In this document: one piece after another, positions 13,901 through 22,119 of the stretch
Layout: each line of letters starts with the position of its first letter
Numbering within the stretch: position 1 is the stretch's first letter
From: Riptortus pedestris
Taxonomy: Eukaryota; Arthropoda; Insecta; Hemiptera; Alydidae
Assembly (NCBI GenBank): GCA_019009955.1
Contig: CM032228.1
Location: 130,641,001 to 130,705,000, forward strand
Length of the DNA: 64,000 nt
Direction: 5' to 3'
The notes under the pieces: generated by a model
Database searches by the model: none
What the model saw: the letters and a program-made list of their open reading frames with translations, nothing else
Told to the model about the DNA's origin: nothing
Translations under genes and position numbers: made by a program

Positions 13901-16900
13901 CCATTCTTTTTTAAGCACCAATAAATGAGTCTTTCATATTTATTTTTAGCTGGTGGTGAGGGTGATGAATGGTTAATCACAAAACTTTTATTATGCCATA
14001 TTTACCACTTAGGAGAACGGAATGGCCACAGTCGGGAATTTATAAGAAAAATATATGACAGGAGGGTTTCTAAAAAATTGATGAGGGAGACTTTTAGGGG
14101 TGGAGGGGAAGAAGTTAAATCCTGGGGAATATTGCCATATTTGGGCAGGCTATCAGAAATCCTGGGAAGGAAACTAAACAGGCAGGGCATTAGAATAGCC
14201 TACAGAAAGAGGGAGTCACTTGAGAATTTTGTTTCTAAAATCAAGGATGCTACTCCTCTAGGAGACAGATCAGGGGTGTACATGATGAAGTGTGGGATGT
14301 GTGAAGCCAGCTACGTTGGGAGGACAGAGAGGAAGTTACGGATCAGGGCTAAGGAACACATGAGAGCAGGCTCAGAGTTTTATGCACACTGTAAGGAGCA
14401 CAACCACCATGCTGGAGACCACCGGATAAAATTAATTCATAGTGATGTTAGGGGTTATCTCTTGGACATGGTGGAGGCTATTGAAATAAAACTTGAAAAA
14501 GCCATAAATAAAGACAATGTAAATGTGCAGACTGACACAAACGCGTCTCTCATGTCCAGACTTGTCTTTGCCCTCTCCCTAGCGGCTTGGAATGATCCCC
14601 TTGGCCTCAGTGCATCGGCAGGGTTTAGCCTGGTAGCAAGTCTATAGGATCGCCCTACGCTCTGACGGTAATTTTTGCTTATAATATTATTTTATTGTTT
14701 AAATAGTAATTATTAATGTGTTATATTTTAATTGTAAATGTGTTTTTGAATATAGGTGTTATTATTGTAAAAAATTTTACCATGTTATAGACGTTTTTGT
14801 TATATGACCAATTATGTAAAACATTTTTAACATCTGATTTTTAGACTCCTAATTATGGTGTTACATTATTTTGTAGCTCTGAGGATGGGGATTTAGTCCC
14901 CGAAAGCGCTCAGCGTTTATAAGAAATAAAATTGTGAGGAGCCATAAAAAAGTTTTGTGATTAACCAAATGAGTCTTTCTTTATGTTTAGGGAGCCTGAT
15001 ATGCATTACAAGATGCATTCGGAAGTTAGGGAGGGGAGGCCCAGAATCTTGGCAACAAAGATCTCCTAACCTTACTCATTTCACCTATTTTTTGTGAGGC
15101 ATTTGAAGGCACACTCCAAAGTACTCACTTCACCAGATCAACCAAAAGGAGAGGATGATTCAACTTTTTTACGGATTGCCAAAATATATTCTAAGATCTG
15201 TAGATTTAATTGACCAGCAATTGAAATTGTGTTTTGTAAACAGAGAATAATTCATTTTCCAAAATCAGTTCAAATACCATACAAATTACATTATAATTGG
15301 TTTATTTTGTTTTTCCAAGATAATAAAATTTACGAATACAAATTTTTATCATATGGCACCTATTTCAAAACAAAACTAACTTTTAAAAATTAGATTTGTT
15401 AAAATAAGTAATAGCGTCCCCTGAAAATATAAAACTGGTAAAATATTGGTTCTCAATTGCCTGGAACACAGGCAAAAAAAAAAACAGCCTTTCACGGTGT
15501 TTTGAGCCCTTTCAAAAAATCACTTAACACATTCCAGCTTTTGAAGACATTTACTCTGGCATATGGAAATCTGCATAATTTACACAGTGTCGTGTAAGAC
15601 TTTTAAATTGTTTTCTTTATCTTGTTTTAGTAATGAGTATGAGAATAAGTTTTAATCATTTTACTGTAGATGATATTAATAGAATCACTTTCATGCTACC
15701 TAACATTTCGATACATGGATTTAAAAGGTAAGTATGTAAGCTGTTAAATGCAGTATAAGACTTTTGTTGGGGTGAGAACAGCAATTATTCATTTCACATT
15801 GAAAATATCAGAATTTGTTTCAAAAAAACAAAAAACACCATATGCAGAAAGTTACACTACTATAACTTGTAGAAAAGGGTTAAGGAAATATGCTGTTTGC
15901 TCGTGGATGTTTATGGACATCATGGGCCTCTCAGACAGTGTATGCCCGATGGAGGGTTAAAGGCCCATGCTCTTTATGTTGTGGGGCTTGCAGGGTGTAG
16001 TATACTATGAGCTGCTGAGACCGTCTAAATTCCCAATGTTATTGACTGCAACTAATGGGTTTGGAACAAGCTATTTAAGAAAAAACTAATAGTCAATAGT
16101 AACTATTAGTTTGCAATAAGATAACCCTAGGCCATATGTTGGTCAGCTCGTCTGCACAAAAATAGAAGGCCACACCTGCGACATTCACCAATCATCACTG
16201 CCCCAGTATTTTTTGTTCTAGTTGTTGCAGTTGGGATAAACTGGATAGAGCTTCACCGCATACAAAAAATAAGTTGGTAACTGGATCACCTCAAAAGAAA
16301 TATAATTTTGCAATAGAGGTATCTGTTTATTGCACGAAACATTAGGCATAGGTTTTTGCATCAGATGAAAAACAATTTGAAAAAAATAATTTAATATTTT
16401 CATATTCAAACTATGTTTTTTTAACTACATAAAAACAGTGGTTAGGATGATAAGAGGGAATTTTAAAAAAAGAACTTAATGTTTTGGCTTCATTTTTAGG
16501 AGGTTTTAATAAAAATTTTAAAGATAAATAAACATATAATTTTAACAAATAATTCTTAGAAGCAGTAATTCTAATGTTCATAGAAAAAAAATATATCTTT
16601 TCACTGACCAAGAATGTTTAACTCATTAGAATTCTTAACACTTAGATTAATATCATTGTTTGTTGATTACTGTTTTGTCATTCTAAGCATGAGAAAATAT
16701 TAACAGAGATTTATCTCCAAGGACTTGAAACCAATTAACAGATTACTATTAGAGAAACAAAAAAAAAAAAAAAAAAAAGCAAACCATCATTAACTTTCAG
16801 TACAACATAATTCATATTAAAAAGTCCGTCACGCAGGGGCTGCGTAAACTAAGCAGATTTCCCACGTGAAGTTTTACAATAGAGAAATCTGCCTAATAAC

Positions 16901-18118
16901 AACTGTAGTAGTAAGAAACCTCTAAACCTAAAAAACATTATTTAGGGCGTAATAACCCAGTAGTTTCTAACAGTTAACCTAACCTCTAAACCTATTCACG
17001 AGGGACGATAGTTATGGAAACGGCCGCCAGAGCTCTCGTCGGAAACTCCGAACATAGCCTATTGGTGACACGCAGAATACAAATGCAAATATCTCGGTTA
17101 ATATTCAAGATAGAGAATTAATGTATAGAACAATATTTATAGTACATTTAATTTGCAATAAGATTGGTTCTATACAATCTTTTGATCCGACGTATAGTAA
17201 CGGAGATATTTCGAATTTTCGAAAATCCTTCCCTCTAAACCCCCCCCCTCCCACTGGTCCGATTTCAGCCGTTAACGAACTTGATCTTTCTTTTTACATA
17301 AAACGCTTAAATATGAAGTTTGGTAAGGATCAAACAAAAATTGCGACCGCTAGAGCGGTAACAGACAAATATATAGATAGATAGATAGATAGATATATAT
17401 AGATATATATATACAGTTTTGAACGGACCTCATTTTCGTCATCTACTAGGTAGGATCGATGGACATTTGAAGAAAAATGTCGAAAATTCCGTCATGAGTA
17501 CAACCTCAATAGCTGATTTCCCTTAAGGGAAATCTGCTAAAAAAAGAAACAGTACTTAACTAAAATATCTTGAAGAATATGCCTAATACTAATGAGTAAT
17601 CTTCACATTTCTATAATACAAGTAGAGAAATGATAAAATTGTAATAAAATTATAAAAATAGTAATCAATATAAAAAAAATAAAAAAAAAAAAAAACAAAA
17701 AAAAAAAAAAAAAAAAGAAGCAGATATACTTGAAAGGCAAAAAAAAAAAGAACTTTTTCTATTCATTTTATTATCATAAAGCTTTTTGAAAGTAAAAAGG
17801 CTATCATTTTTGGAAGAACCATTGAAATTGCAATTTTCAAAAACTAGTTTTCAAGCTTTGAAAGTGATAGACATTGCAATTATTAGTAAATTGTTCCTAA
17901 AACAATAATAATTATCGAGTATAGTACCTCAACTCTTGGAGTTCCCTCTTCAATTCAGAAACAGAAATGCCAAGCTTCGTAACATCCTTTTGAAGAATCA
18001 ATCTTCTTTTCTCTTTAAAAAAGTGTTCATATAGGAAAACCCCAGCAGCTCCTATCACAACACCTGCACCAACAGCTATTGCCAATAAACCCTGAGATCG
18101 CAATAAATTTCCATTCAT
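1241..18118 (-). CDS. RMDN: RMDN/PTPIP51-family protein, 7 coding exons (join 18118..17928, 10326..10071, 9783..9672, 9148..8934, 8482..8318, 5337..5269, 1309..1241)
   Basis: The spliced product is 358 residues. Residues 10-30 form a Gly/Ala/Val-rich membrane segment followed by a basic KEKRR stretch and a short coiled-coil-like segment (40-64). This matches the N-terminal anchor of RMDN2/RMDN3, which in vertebrates tether ER to mitochondria. Residues 94-107 are acidic and hold EFYDLSD (98-104), an FFAT-type VAP-binding motif. From about 150 the TPR-like RMDN domain follows, with family motifs LWRLAK (157-162), HKWFAIC, FKEHVEEAL, HLLGRF, SWVERK and a final amphipathic helix. Phases agree at every junction (2/0/1/0/0/0). 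Known family length is 314-470 residues, so this looks complete. The start is the first ATG before the anchor; a possible 3' splice site (AG at 18132-18131) just upstream suggests a 5'UTR intron. Which vertebrate paralogue it matches best is unsettled. The function is inferred from homology. Confidence 0.9.
3072..3704 (+). repeat. family A element, copy A1 (full, ~0.63 kb)
   Basis: Starts AAAAGTCCGTCACGCAGG and ends GGGAAATCTGCTAAAA. The 5' hairpin ACGCAG/CTGCGT and the 3' hairpin (loop TTAA) are intact. The microsatellite slot holds a short (AT)n at about 3562-3578. It lies in RMDN intron 6, antisense to the gene. Confidence 0.85.
3754..3976 (-). repeat. tRNA-derived SINE, copy S1
   Basis: On the minus strand it reads from a tRNA-like head (box B region GGCGAGTTCGATTCCTGCC) to a tail ending in TTATTTATTAA-type sequence. 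It is the same family as S5 at 62761. Confidence 0.75.
4203..5035 (+). repeat. family A element, copy A2 (long subfamily)
   Basis: Has full termini and the 3' hairpin with loop TGAA. It differs from A1 by a longer 5' half that includes a poly-G tract (4430-4441) and GGTAAGGTTAG motifs; the same 5' half occurs inverted in A11. The (AT)n slot is at 4872-4908. Confidence 0.85.
5269..5337 (-). CDS. RMDN: RMDN exon 6
   Basis: Exactly 23 codons (MGEYSQALEWLDKAEEVEPI...), a TPR-like helix pair. The acceptor is TTTCAG|ATG and the donor is a strong GAA|GTAAGT. It lies alone between a 3.0-kb and a 4.0-kb intron. Confidence 0.85.
6290..6627 (+). repeat. family A element, copy A3 (internally deleted)
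   Basis: The start is degraded but TAACTAAGCAGATTTCC is present. The middle is kept to about 6570 and then joins directly to the 3' end, so the microsatellite slot is lost. The 3' hairpin loop is CTAA. It lies in RMDN intron 5. Confidence 0.75.
7098..8015 (-). pseudogene. dead mariner transposase
   Basis: Minus-strand reading gives a mariner transposase in pieces. The N-terminal half starts MGKRKIHTILLLQFKLG and has stops. The frame 7730-7440 carries WVLHELTGNQRNRYFE and CDDKWILYD (first catalytic Asp). The C-terminal part has NPGKTITNEKYCQQIDEM, INYHFF and an ending GSYGSYFD with TAA at 7100-7098. The block normally holding HDNARPHVA, with the second catalytic Asp, is missing: the frame jumps from MVEHIGLPNL to DLSFINYHFF. 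There are at least two in-frame stops plus a frameshift, so it is inactive. It lies in RMDN intron 5, in the same orientation as the gene. Terminal repeats were not confidently located; the element probably runs to about 7010. Confidence 0.85.
8318..8482 (-). CDS. RMDN: RMDN exon 5: TPR-like helices
   Basis: Exactly 55 codons, bounded by TTCAG|GTA and CAG|GTAAAT. It codes VASLSWVERKVATTLFG and the following YSEALESLTRAEEL helix, both diagnostic of the family. Confidence 0.9.
8934..9148 (-). CDS. RMDN: RMDN exon 4: central TPR-like repeats
   Basis: The acceptor CATTAG|GC supplies two bases of Gly187 and 71 codons follow (LEYATKCLEL... to LLGRFLFE). It includes the HKWFAIC and FKEHVEEAL helices typical of RMDN1-3. 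The donor is GAG|GTACAA, phase 0. Confidence 0.9.
9672..9783 (-). CDS. RMDN: RMDN exon 3: LWRLA motif
   Basis: Codes 37 residues (150-186) starting SKDDPEILWRLAK, the most recognisable RMDN block. The acceptor is TTTCAG|AGT. The only donor that keeps the family sequence into exon 4 is AAAG|GCTTGT, a GC donor. The nearest in-frame GT donor (GAAG|GTGACC) would drop 12 residues that align with the family. Confidence 0.8.
10071..10326 (-). CDS. RMDN: RMDN exon 2: acidic linker with FFAT-like motif
   Basis: The acceptor TTTCAG|G completes Arg64 and 85 codons follow. The exon has a basic stretch, an acidic stretch holding EFYDLSD, and the helix leading into the TPR-like domain (EIDRLLNG...LLELYET). 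I placed the donor at ACG|GTATTA because it gives phase 0 and joins to SKDDPEILWRLA as the family requires. Reading on into the intron also stays open for a while but loses homology. Confidence 0.85.
10690..11275 (+). pseudogene. Tc1/mariner-type transposase, N-terminal fragment
   Basis: The plus strand reads RVFYTRFNIHPAGTNSVRQS then WMNTFRLSGSVTRVW, the helix-turn-helix region typical of arthropod DDE transposases with an HTH_32-type head. After a frameshift near 10985 it continues RTPENVERVQDSFPRSPQ, ALGMSGRSARRILQQD and HKMAVTQE. No catalytic core is visible. It lies in RMDN intron 1, antisense to the gene. Confidence 0.7.
11280..13922. other. intronic DNA (RMDN intron 1), nothing recognised
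   Basis: AT-rich with short homopolymers; no coding potential or repeat family that I can name. Confidence 0.4.
13925..14647 (+). CDS. Penelope-like element C-terminus: linker plus GIY-YIG endonuclease
   Basis: A 240-codon open frame. Residues 65-110 (WGILPYLGRLSEILGRKL... IAYRKRESLENF) match the linker after the reverse transcriptase in EN+ Penelope-like elements. Residues 117-190 form a GIY-YIG nuclease: GVY (117-119), the Cys pair CGMC (123-126), YVG (130-132), Arg133, EH (144-145) and acidic residues in MVEAIEIKLEKAIN around 184-187. The reverse transcriptase is absent because of 5' truncation, so the first ATG lies in the target-site duplication and is not a genuine start. Nothing inside the domain is visibly broken. 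Confidence 0.85.
   Translation: MSLSYLFLAGGEGDEWLITKLLLCHIYHLGERNGHSREFIRKIYDRRVSKKLMRETFRGGGEEVKSWGILPYLGRLSEILGRKLNRQGIRIAYRKRESLENFVSKIKDATPLGDRSGVYMMKCGMCEASYVGRTERKLRIRAKEHMRAGSEFYAHCKEHNHHAGDHRIKLIHSDVRGYLLDMVEAIEIKLEKAINKDNVNVQTDTNASLMSRLVFALSLAAWNDPLGLSASAGFSLVASL
13936..14966 (+). mobile_element. 5'-truncated Penelope-like element (EN+)
   Basis: Bounded by identical 13-bp direct repeats AAATGAGTCTTTC (13923-13935 and 14967-14979), read as target-site duplications. Its right end is the inverted complement of a 19-bp stretch near its left end (13971-13989 versus 14948-14966). It encodes a GIY-YIG endonuclease C-terminus and has a hammerhead-like core in its 3' part, both typical of Penelope-like retroelements. 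It lies in RMDN intron 1. Confidence 0.8.
14879..14905 (+). ncRNA. hammerhead-like core in Penelope-like element
   Basis: CTGAGGA (fits CUGANGA) is followed by a perfect 5-bp stem GGGGA/TCCCC with loop TTTAG, then GAAA. A short stem III (CGC TCA GCG) and TT follow. Stem I pairing is not convincing, so this may be a degenerate ribozyme. Such motifs are known in Penelope-like elements. Confidence 0.45.
14980..16818. other. intronic DNA (RMDN intron 1), nothing recognised
   Basis: AT-rich; no gene, RNA or repeat that I can support. Confidence 0.4.
16820..17542 (+). repeat. family A element, copy A4 (full)
   Basis: A well-kept copy: 5' hairpin, the pair AAATATCTCGGTTA / TAACGGAGATATTT about 110 bp apart, a perfect mid hairpin ACCGCTAGAGCGGT, a mixed (TAGA)/(TA) microsatellite at 17370-17412, and the 3' hairpin with loop TTAA. 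It lies in RMDN intron 1. Confidence 0.9.
17928..18118 (-). CDS. RMDN: RMDN exon 1: membrane anchor
   Basis: Codes residues 1-63 plus two bases of Arg64. The hydrophobic segment GLLAIAVGAGVVIGAAGVF is followed by FFKEKRR and a heptad-like KLGISVSELKRELQEL. The donor is GAG|GTACTA. It opens a 7.6-kb intron full of transposon remnants. Confidence 0.85.
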
Positions 18119-18130
18119 AATGAATTTCCG

Positions 18131-18364
18131 CTAAAAAAACATAATATAAAGTAAATGAAAAAAAAAAATAAGCACACTGCAGTGAACATGATAATATAAA
18201 TAAAACAAATAAAATATGAAGAAAAATATAAGGAAATTAAAATAATAATAATAATAAAAAATAAAAAAGATACTTAAATATAACTTCAACATAATAAATG
18301 AAAATAAAAAGTTCATGTGATGATAAAAACTAAACGATTCGAGAAATACATGCTCAACATTACC
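18131..18364 (-). other. possible RMDN 5'UTR intron and upstream ATGs
   Basis: Just upstream of the RMDN start codon is a pyrimidine-rich tract ending TTTTTTTAG (AG at 18132-18131). A good donor, GAGAG|GTAATG, lies at 18364/18363. If used, this is a 233-bp intron in the 5'UTR. The upstream exon would carry out-of-frame ATGs (around 18370-18391) able to form a short upstream ORF. No TATA box is evident further upstream. Confidence 0.35.
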
Positions 18365-18399
18365 TCTCATGAGTAGTTTTTTGAACATCAACAGACCAT

Positions 18400-20430
18400 T
18401 ACACAGACCATTAAACAGAAAATACTAATAACCAAGACTCCTATAACCAGCACATAACCTCTAAGCAACTACAGTCAGCTGATAATGACAAGATGAAAAT
18501 CATTCAAGGCATTCTTGATTGCCAACAGTTGTCAAGCTCAACTGTTTGTTATAGGCCATCCCCCCCCCCTACCTACCTTTTTGACTTCCAAAGTGTAAAT
18601 AACAACTGCATATCTGTCAAATGTAGCCATTTTTTTCATTTTGAATCCTTAAATGGGATTTTTTATTTATTTTATACGATTTTTTTTATATATTAATAAA
18701 GTTTTCAGAAGTAATAAGAAAATATTTTAATTTTGTTAGTTGAAAACCTTAGTATTATATTAAATCGTAATTCTATGAAGTTTAATAAAATAAATAATGT
18801 ATTTTGGTCTCATGGAATTAAATTGTCATTTATTCCTACTTGTCTTTGACAATAGTTTAACCTCCCAGTGCTTGCTTACTAACTAAGGTTATAGTTCCTT
18901 ACTGTTGCCTTGAAAATGTCTTATTTTGGAGACTTTTTATAGATTAGGTTGTGTATAACTAAGTCTTCTCATTTTGGATTAATTTATGTCAACTTAATCT
19001 GCTCCTGCTTAACCCTGATTTTAAGAAGTAAGTGATTTCATTTGACAATATTTTATTAATATTGATTTGTATTGGTAGTTACTAATATAGAATTATATAT
19101 GTATATCTTAAAAAATATAATTTATTTTTTATGACATTTCCATTTTACTCTACTTCTTTGGACCTTCATTCAGGGCAGAAAGACTGCATTAATATTTCCA
19201 TTGAATATTATATTAATGATTTTGATATATTGTTTTAACAGAATGATATTTTATTAGTCCTCCTTTAATTTCTTTTATAAGACTAATATTACACGAATAA
19301 AATATTTTTATGATTGATTTGAGTCTTATCTCTATTGCGTGTATTAAATCTTCATTTTCACCTTCAGAATGTCAACTGTTATTTATTGTTTTACATTTGC
19401 ATTTGTATACTTAGAAAGTTTAAATTTATAACTTCTAGGGAAGTTTTATTTTATTAGATACTGTTTATTTCATTTTGATTTCCATGAGTTTTATTTCTTG
19501 AGTGGCTAAGTTGTGGTATATTTTCCCCCCTTCTGGAGGGATATTGTTCGATCTCTCTGTCTCTTATTATTTTATGTTCATTAATTTACTGTGAGATATT
19601 GGAGATATGAGTGAGATATAATTTAAAACATGTAACGCCTCGTTTTTAAAATAAAGTACCTTTAAGTGACATATATAACTTGCAAATAAATATTATTAAG
19701 TTGTGGTTTAAATTGTCTGTTAATTACAACAGTGGAAGAGGGCAAAATATTCTTACGGGGTGGGTATAAATCCTCTTTTGCCTTGGTACTTAATACATTG
19801 ATTACAACTAACTTGGGAAGTAATGCAGTTTTGTTAAAAGTTTTTAATAGTTGTCTCTTCTACCAATTGAAATTAGGTTTGCCTGTTTTGGATAAAACAT
19901 CCTTATTATTCTCCTTAGAAAGAAGGAAATGTGCCTTTGTAAGGACTGGTTACGTATGACATATATAGATTAAGTATGAAAGACATGCTGTAAGTTGCTT
20001 GATATGTCCGAGTATACAATTTAGGTTTCTTTATTCGAATAAATATTTTTAAACTCAAAATTTTCACGCCTTACAGTAAGTACACCTGCTTGTTTGGATG
20101 TGTTCTTATTTGTAATCTCTAAAGATGGTTTCGAATTTAAAATCAATAAAAGAAATGTAGATAATTGAAAACAGTATTTGAAACATTTCAATTACACTAT
20201 TTTGAAAATCTTTTACGTCTCTCTGATGTTTTGCGTAAAATCTATTAGGAACCAGTCTAAAGTCAGTCAAAGCGCTTTCATGTTTGCAGCATTGTGTCTT
20301 AGTGGGTTTACTACACTATACAGATATTGAAGACACTGATTAAACACTGCTAAGACCTTAAGTATTCCTGACACTGTCATCAGCTCAGAACTTTGAAGAG
20401 GGAAGCAGGAGGTTTTGACAGCATATAGTA
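18400..20430. other. upstream region of RMDN, no gene recognised
   Basis: AT-rich. Presumably holds the RMDN promoter, but no core element could be pinned down. Open frames here (for example 18493-18696) lack any family resemblance. Confidence 0.35.
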
Positions 20431-20441
20431 CAGAATTATGG

Positions 20442-20643
20442 GGGTGAAAATGCAGTTTAACCCTACCCTTGGCAGCACACTTTTGAAAATGGCGACTGCG
20501 GCCTTTTTTATCTTTTTCAACACACTTAATTTGGTGGATCCTTAATCTGTGGGGGATAGACTTTAGTGACCAAAAATTCAAAAATTTCTAAAATACGTCA
20601 TCGGTCATTTCCACCAAGGGTGGGGTTAAACTGCATTCCACCC
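20442..20643. mobile_element. foldback MITE, 202 bp, with 8-bp target duplication
   Basis: Terminal inverted repeats of about 30 bp: left begins GGGTGAAAATGCAGTTTAAC, right reverse complement begins GGGTGGAATGCAGTTTAACC, both running to CCCTTGG. They are flanked by AATTATGG at 20434-20441 and 20644-20651. The 8-bp duplication suggests a hAT-like mover, but the termini are not the usual CAGGG type. Confidence 0.7.
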
Positions 20644-20659
20644 AATTATGGGTGTTATG

Positions 20660-21900
20660 AAGGAGAAAGGCCTTTTTTTTTCTTTTTTTTTTGTTTCATA
20701 TCTATCTGTATTTGGTGCCCTTACTTCTAACACATTTGTTTTACACTGATTAAGATTTACGCACTGGCTTATAAATAAATAAATCAAGTAAAGGTATTTG
20801 CATTAATATGATGTTGATCTTTCACTTATTCTGATCTGATCAAAACCATCCTATTAATAGTTTTTCAAAACTCAGTTTTTGGACATCTAAAGATAAATAT
20901 ATCATAAGATAACCCTATAAAAATTGCAATGCTATTGTCATTTGTTGTTCAACCTTAAAAAGTTGTACAATTATAAAATAAAAAAAAATATATATGAATT
21001 CCATATTCTATTTTAGAAGAACATTAAATTTCTCAAAATAGAGTTTTATATATTTTTATTTCAGGCATTCTTATTGTTGACAGCTTTAAATAAAGAAAAT
21101 AACCTTCACTTCACCATTTTAATTGTAACAAATATAAATTGTAGCCTTGGCATTAAAATAGCACAATGGTTGAATAAATTATTGTTGAATGCTTTTCCTG
21201 GTGCGAAGTAGATTGATCTATATTAATAATAATTATATTAATCCTGCCAATTTATGGTTTAATTTTTTTTTTTTTTGAGCATTCATAATGATGATACTTG
21301 ACTCCCTCCCTTACACGTTTTTAAAAACTAAGTATTCCAACTACATATAACCAACAAAATTTTATAATGATGTTACTTTAGAAACAGAACACCTTGCTTT
21401 TTTATACTTTGAGAAAAAAGCAAATACATTTTTCAGTATTTTGAAAAAAAATGAACTTTCCAATGAAAATATAACTGAGGTGGCCACTTTTTGATTATCC
21501 TCAAAATGACTCATATTTTCTTACATATTAACACTTATTTTTCAAACCTTCAGCTACCTGCAAAATCAAATATTTTTGAATGTTTAATTTAATTTTCTTA
21601 GTTTGTGTTAAATTTTTAATCTCGGACACTTGAATAATTACTTCACATTGCTTATTTGGACATGATCTTTTGAATCCAATAGAAATGTCTAACTATTTTT
21701 TAGTCATAAATCATATAGAGTAGCTACCTTTTGAATTTAGTTCCTGTGCTGGTAATCACAGCAAACAAAATAGTCATGTCATTGATTATGTAATATTTGT
21801 TTTATCATTAATTTCCACTTATTTTAATTACTGTAATTTGTTCTAGGGGTAACTGTTATTATATTATTATATTGCTATTCATTAATGCTCATTTCATGCT
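20660..21900. other. no gene or repeat recognised
   Basis: AT-rich DNA with poly-T and poly-A runs only. Confidence 0.4.
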
Positions 21901-21904
21901 ACTG

Positions 21905-22025
21905 CAGCTAATCAGGACTAGTTATCTACAAGTTGCAGGTTAGTTAGTGTGGGATTAAAGATTTTATTTAATAAGTTTGTCACTAAATAAATGTCTATTT
22001 CCCTGGTTGCAATTGAACCCACTCG
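21905..22025 (-). repeat. tRNA-derived SINE, copy S2 (partial)
   Basis: Shares GTTTGTCACTAAATAAAT, the ATTGAACCCACTCG box B remnant and the GTTATCTACA block with S1 and S4. Its tRNA head is cut off where the A5 fragment begins. Confidence 0.6.
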
Positions 22026-22049
22026 TTTTTATAAGAGTGCCCTTATAAA

Positions 22050-22118
22050 AAACCTTCAAAAATCGCGTCATGAGTACGACCTCAATAGCTGATTTCCCTT
22101 AAGGGAAATCTGCTAAAA
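22050..22118 (+). repeat. family A, copy A5 (3' end only)
   Basis: Starts inside AAAATCGCGTCATGAGTACG and ends with the intact 3' hairpin (loop TTAA) and GCTAAAA. The rest of the element is missing. Confidence 0.8.
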
Positions 22119-22119
22119 A

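Noticed and set aside
20267..20581. Minus-strand frame of 104 codons
   Set aside because: It overlaps the MITE terminal repeat and flank and lacks any domain; probably chance, although an old transposon piece cannot be excluded.
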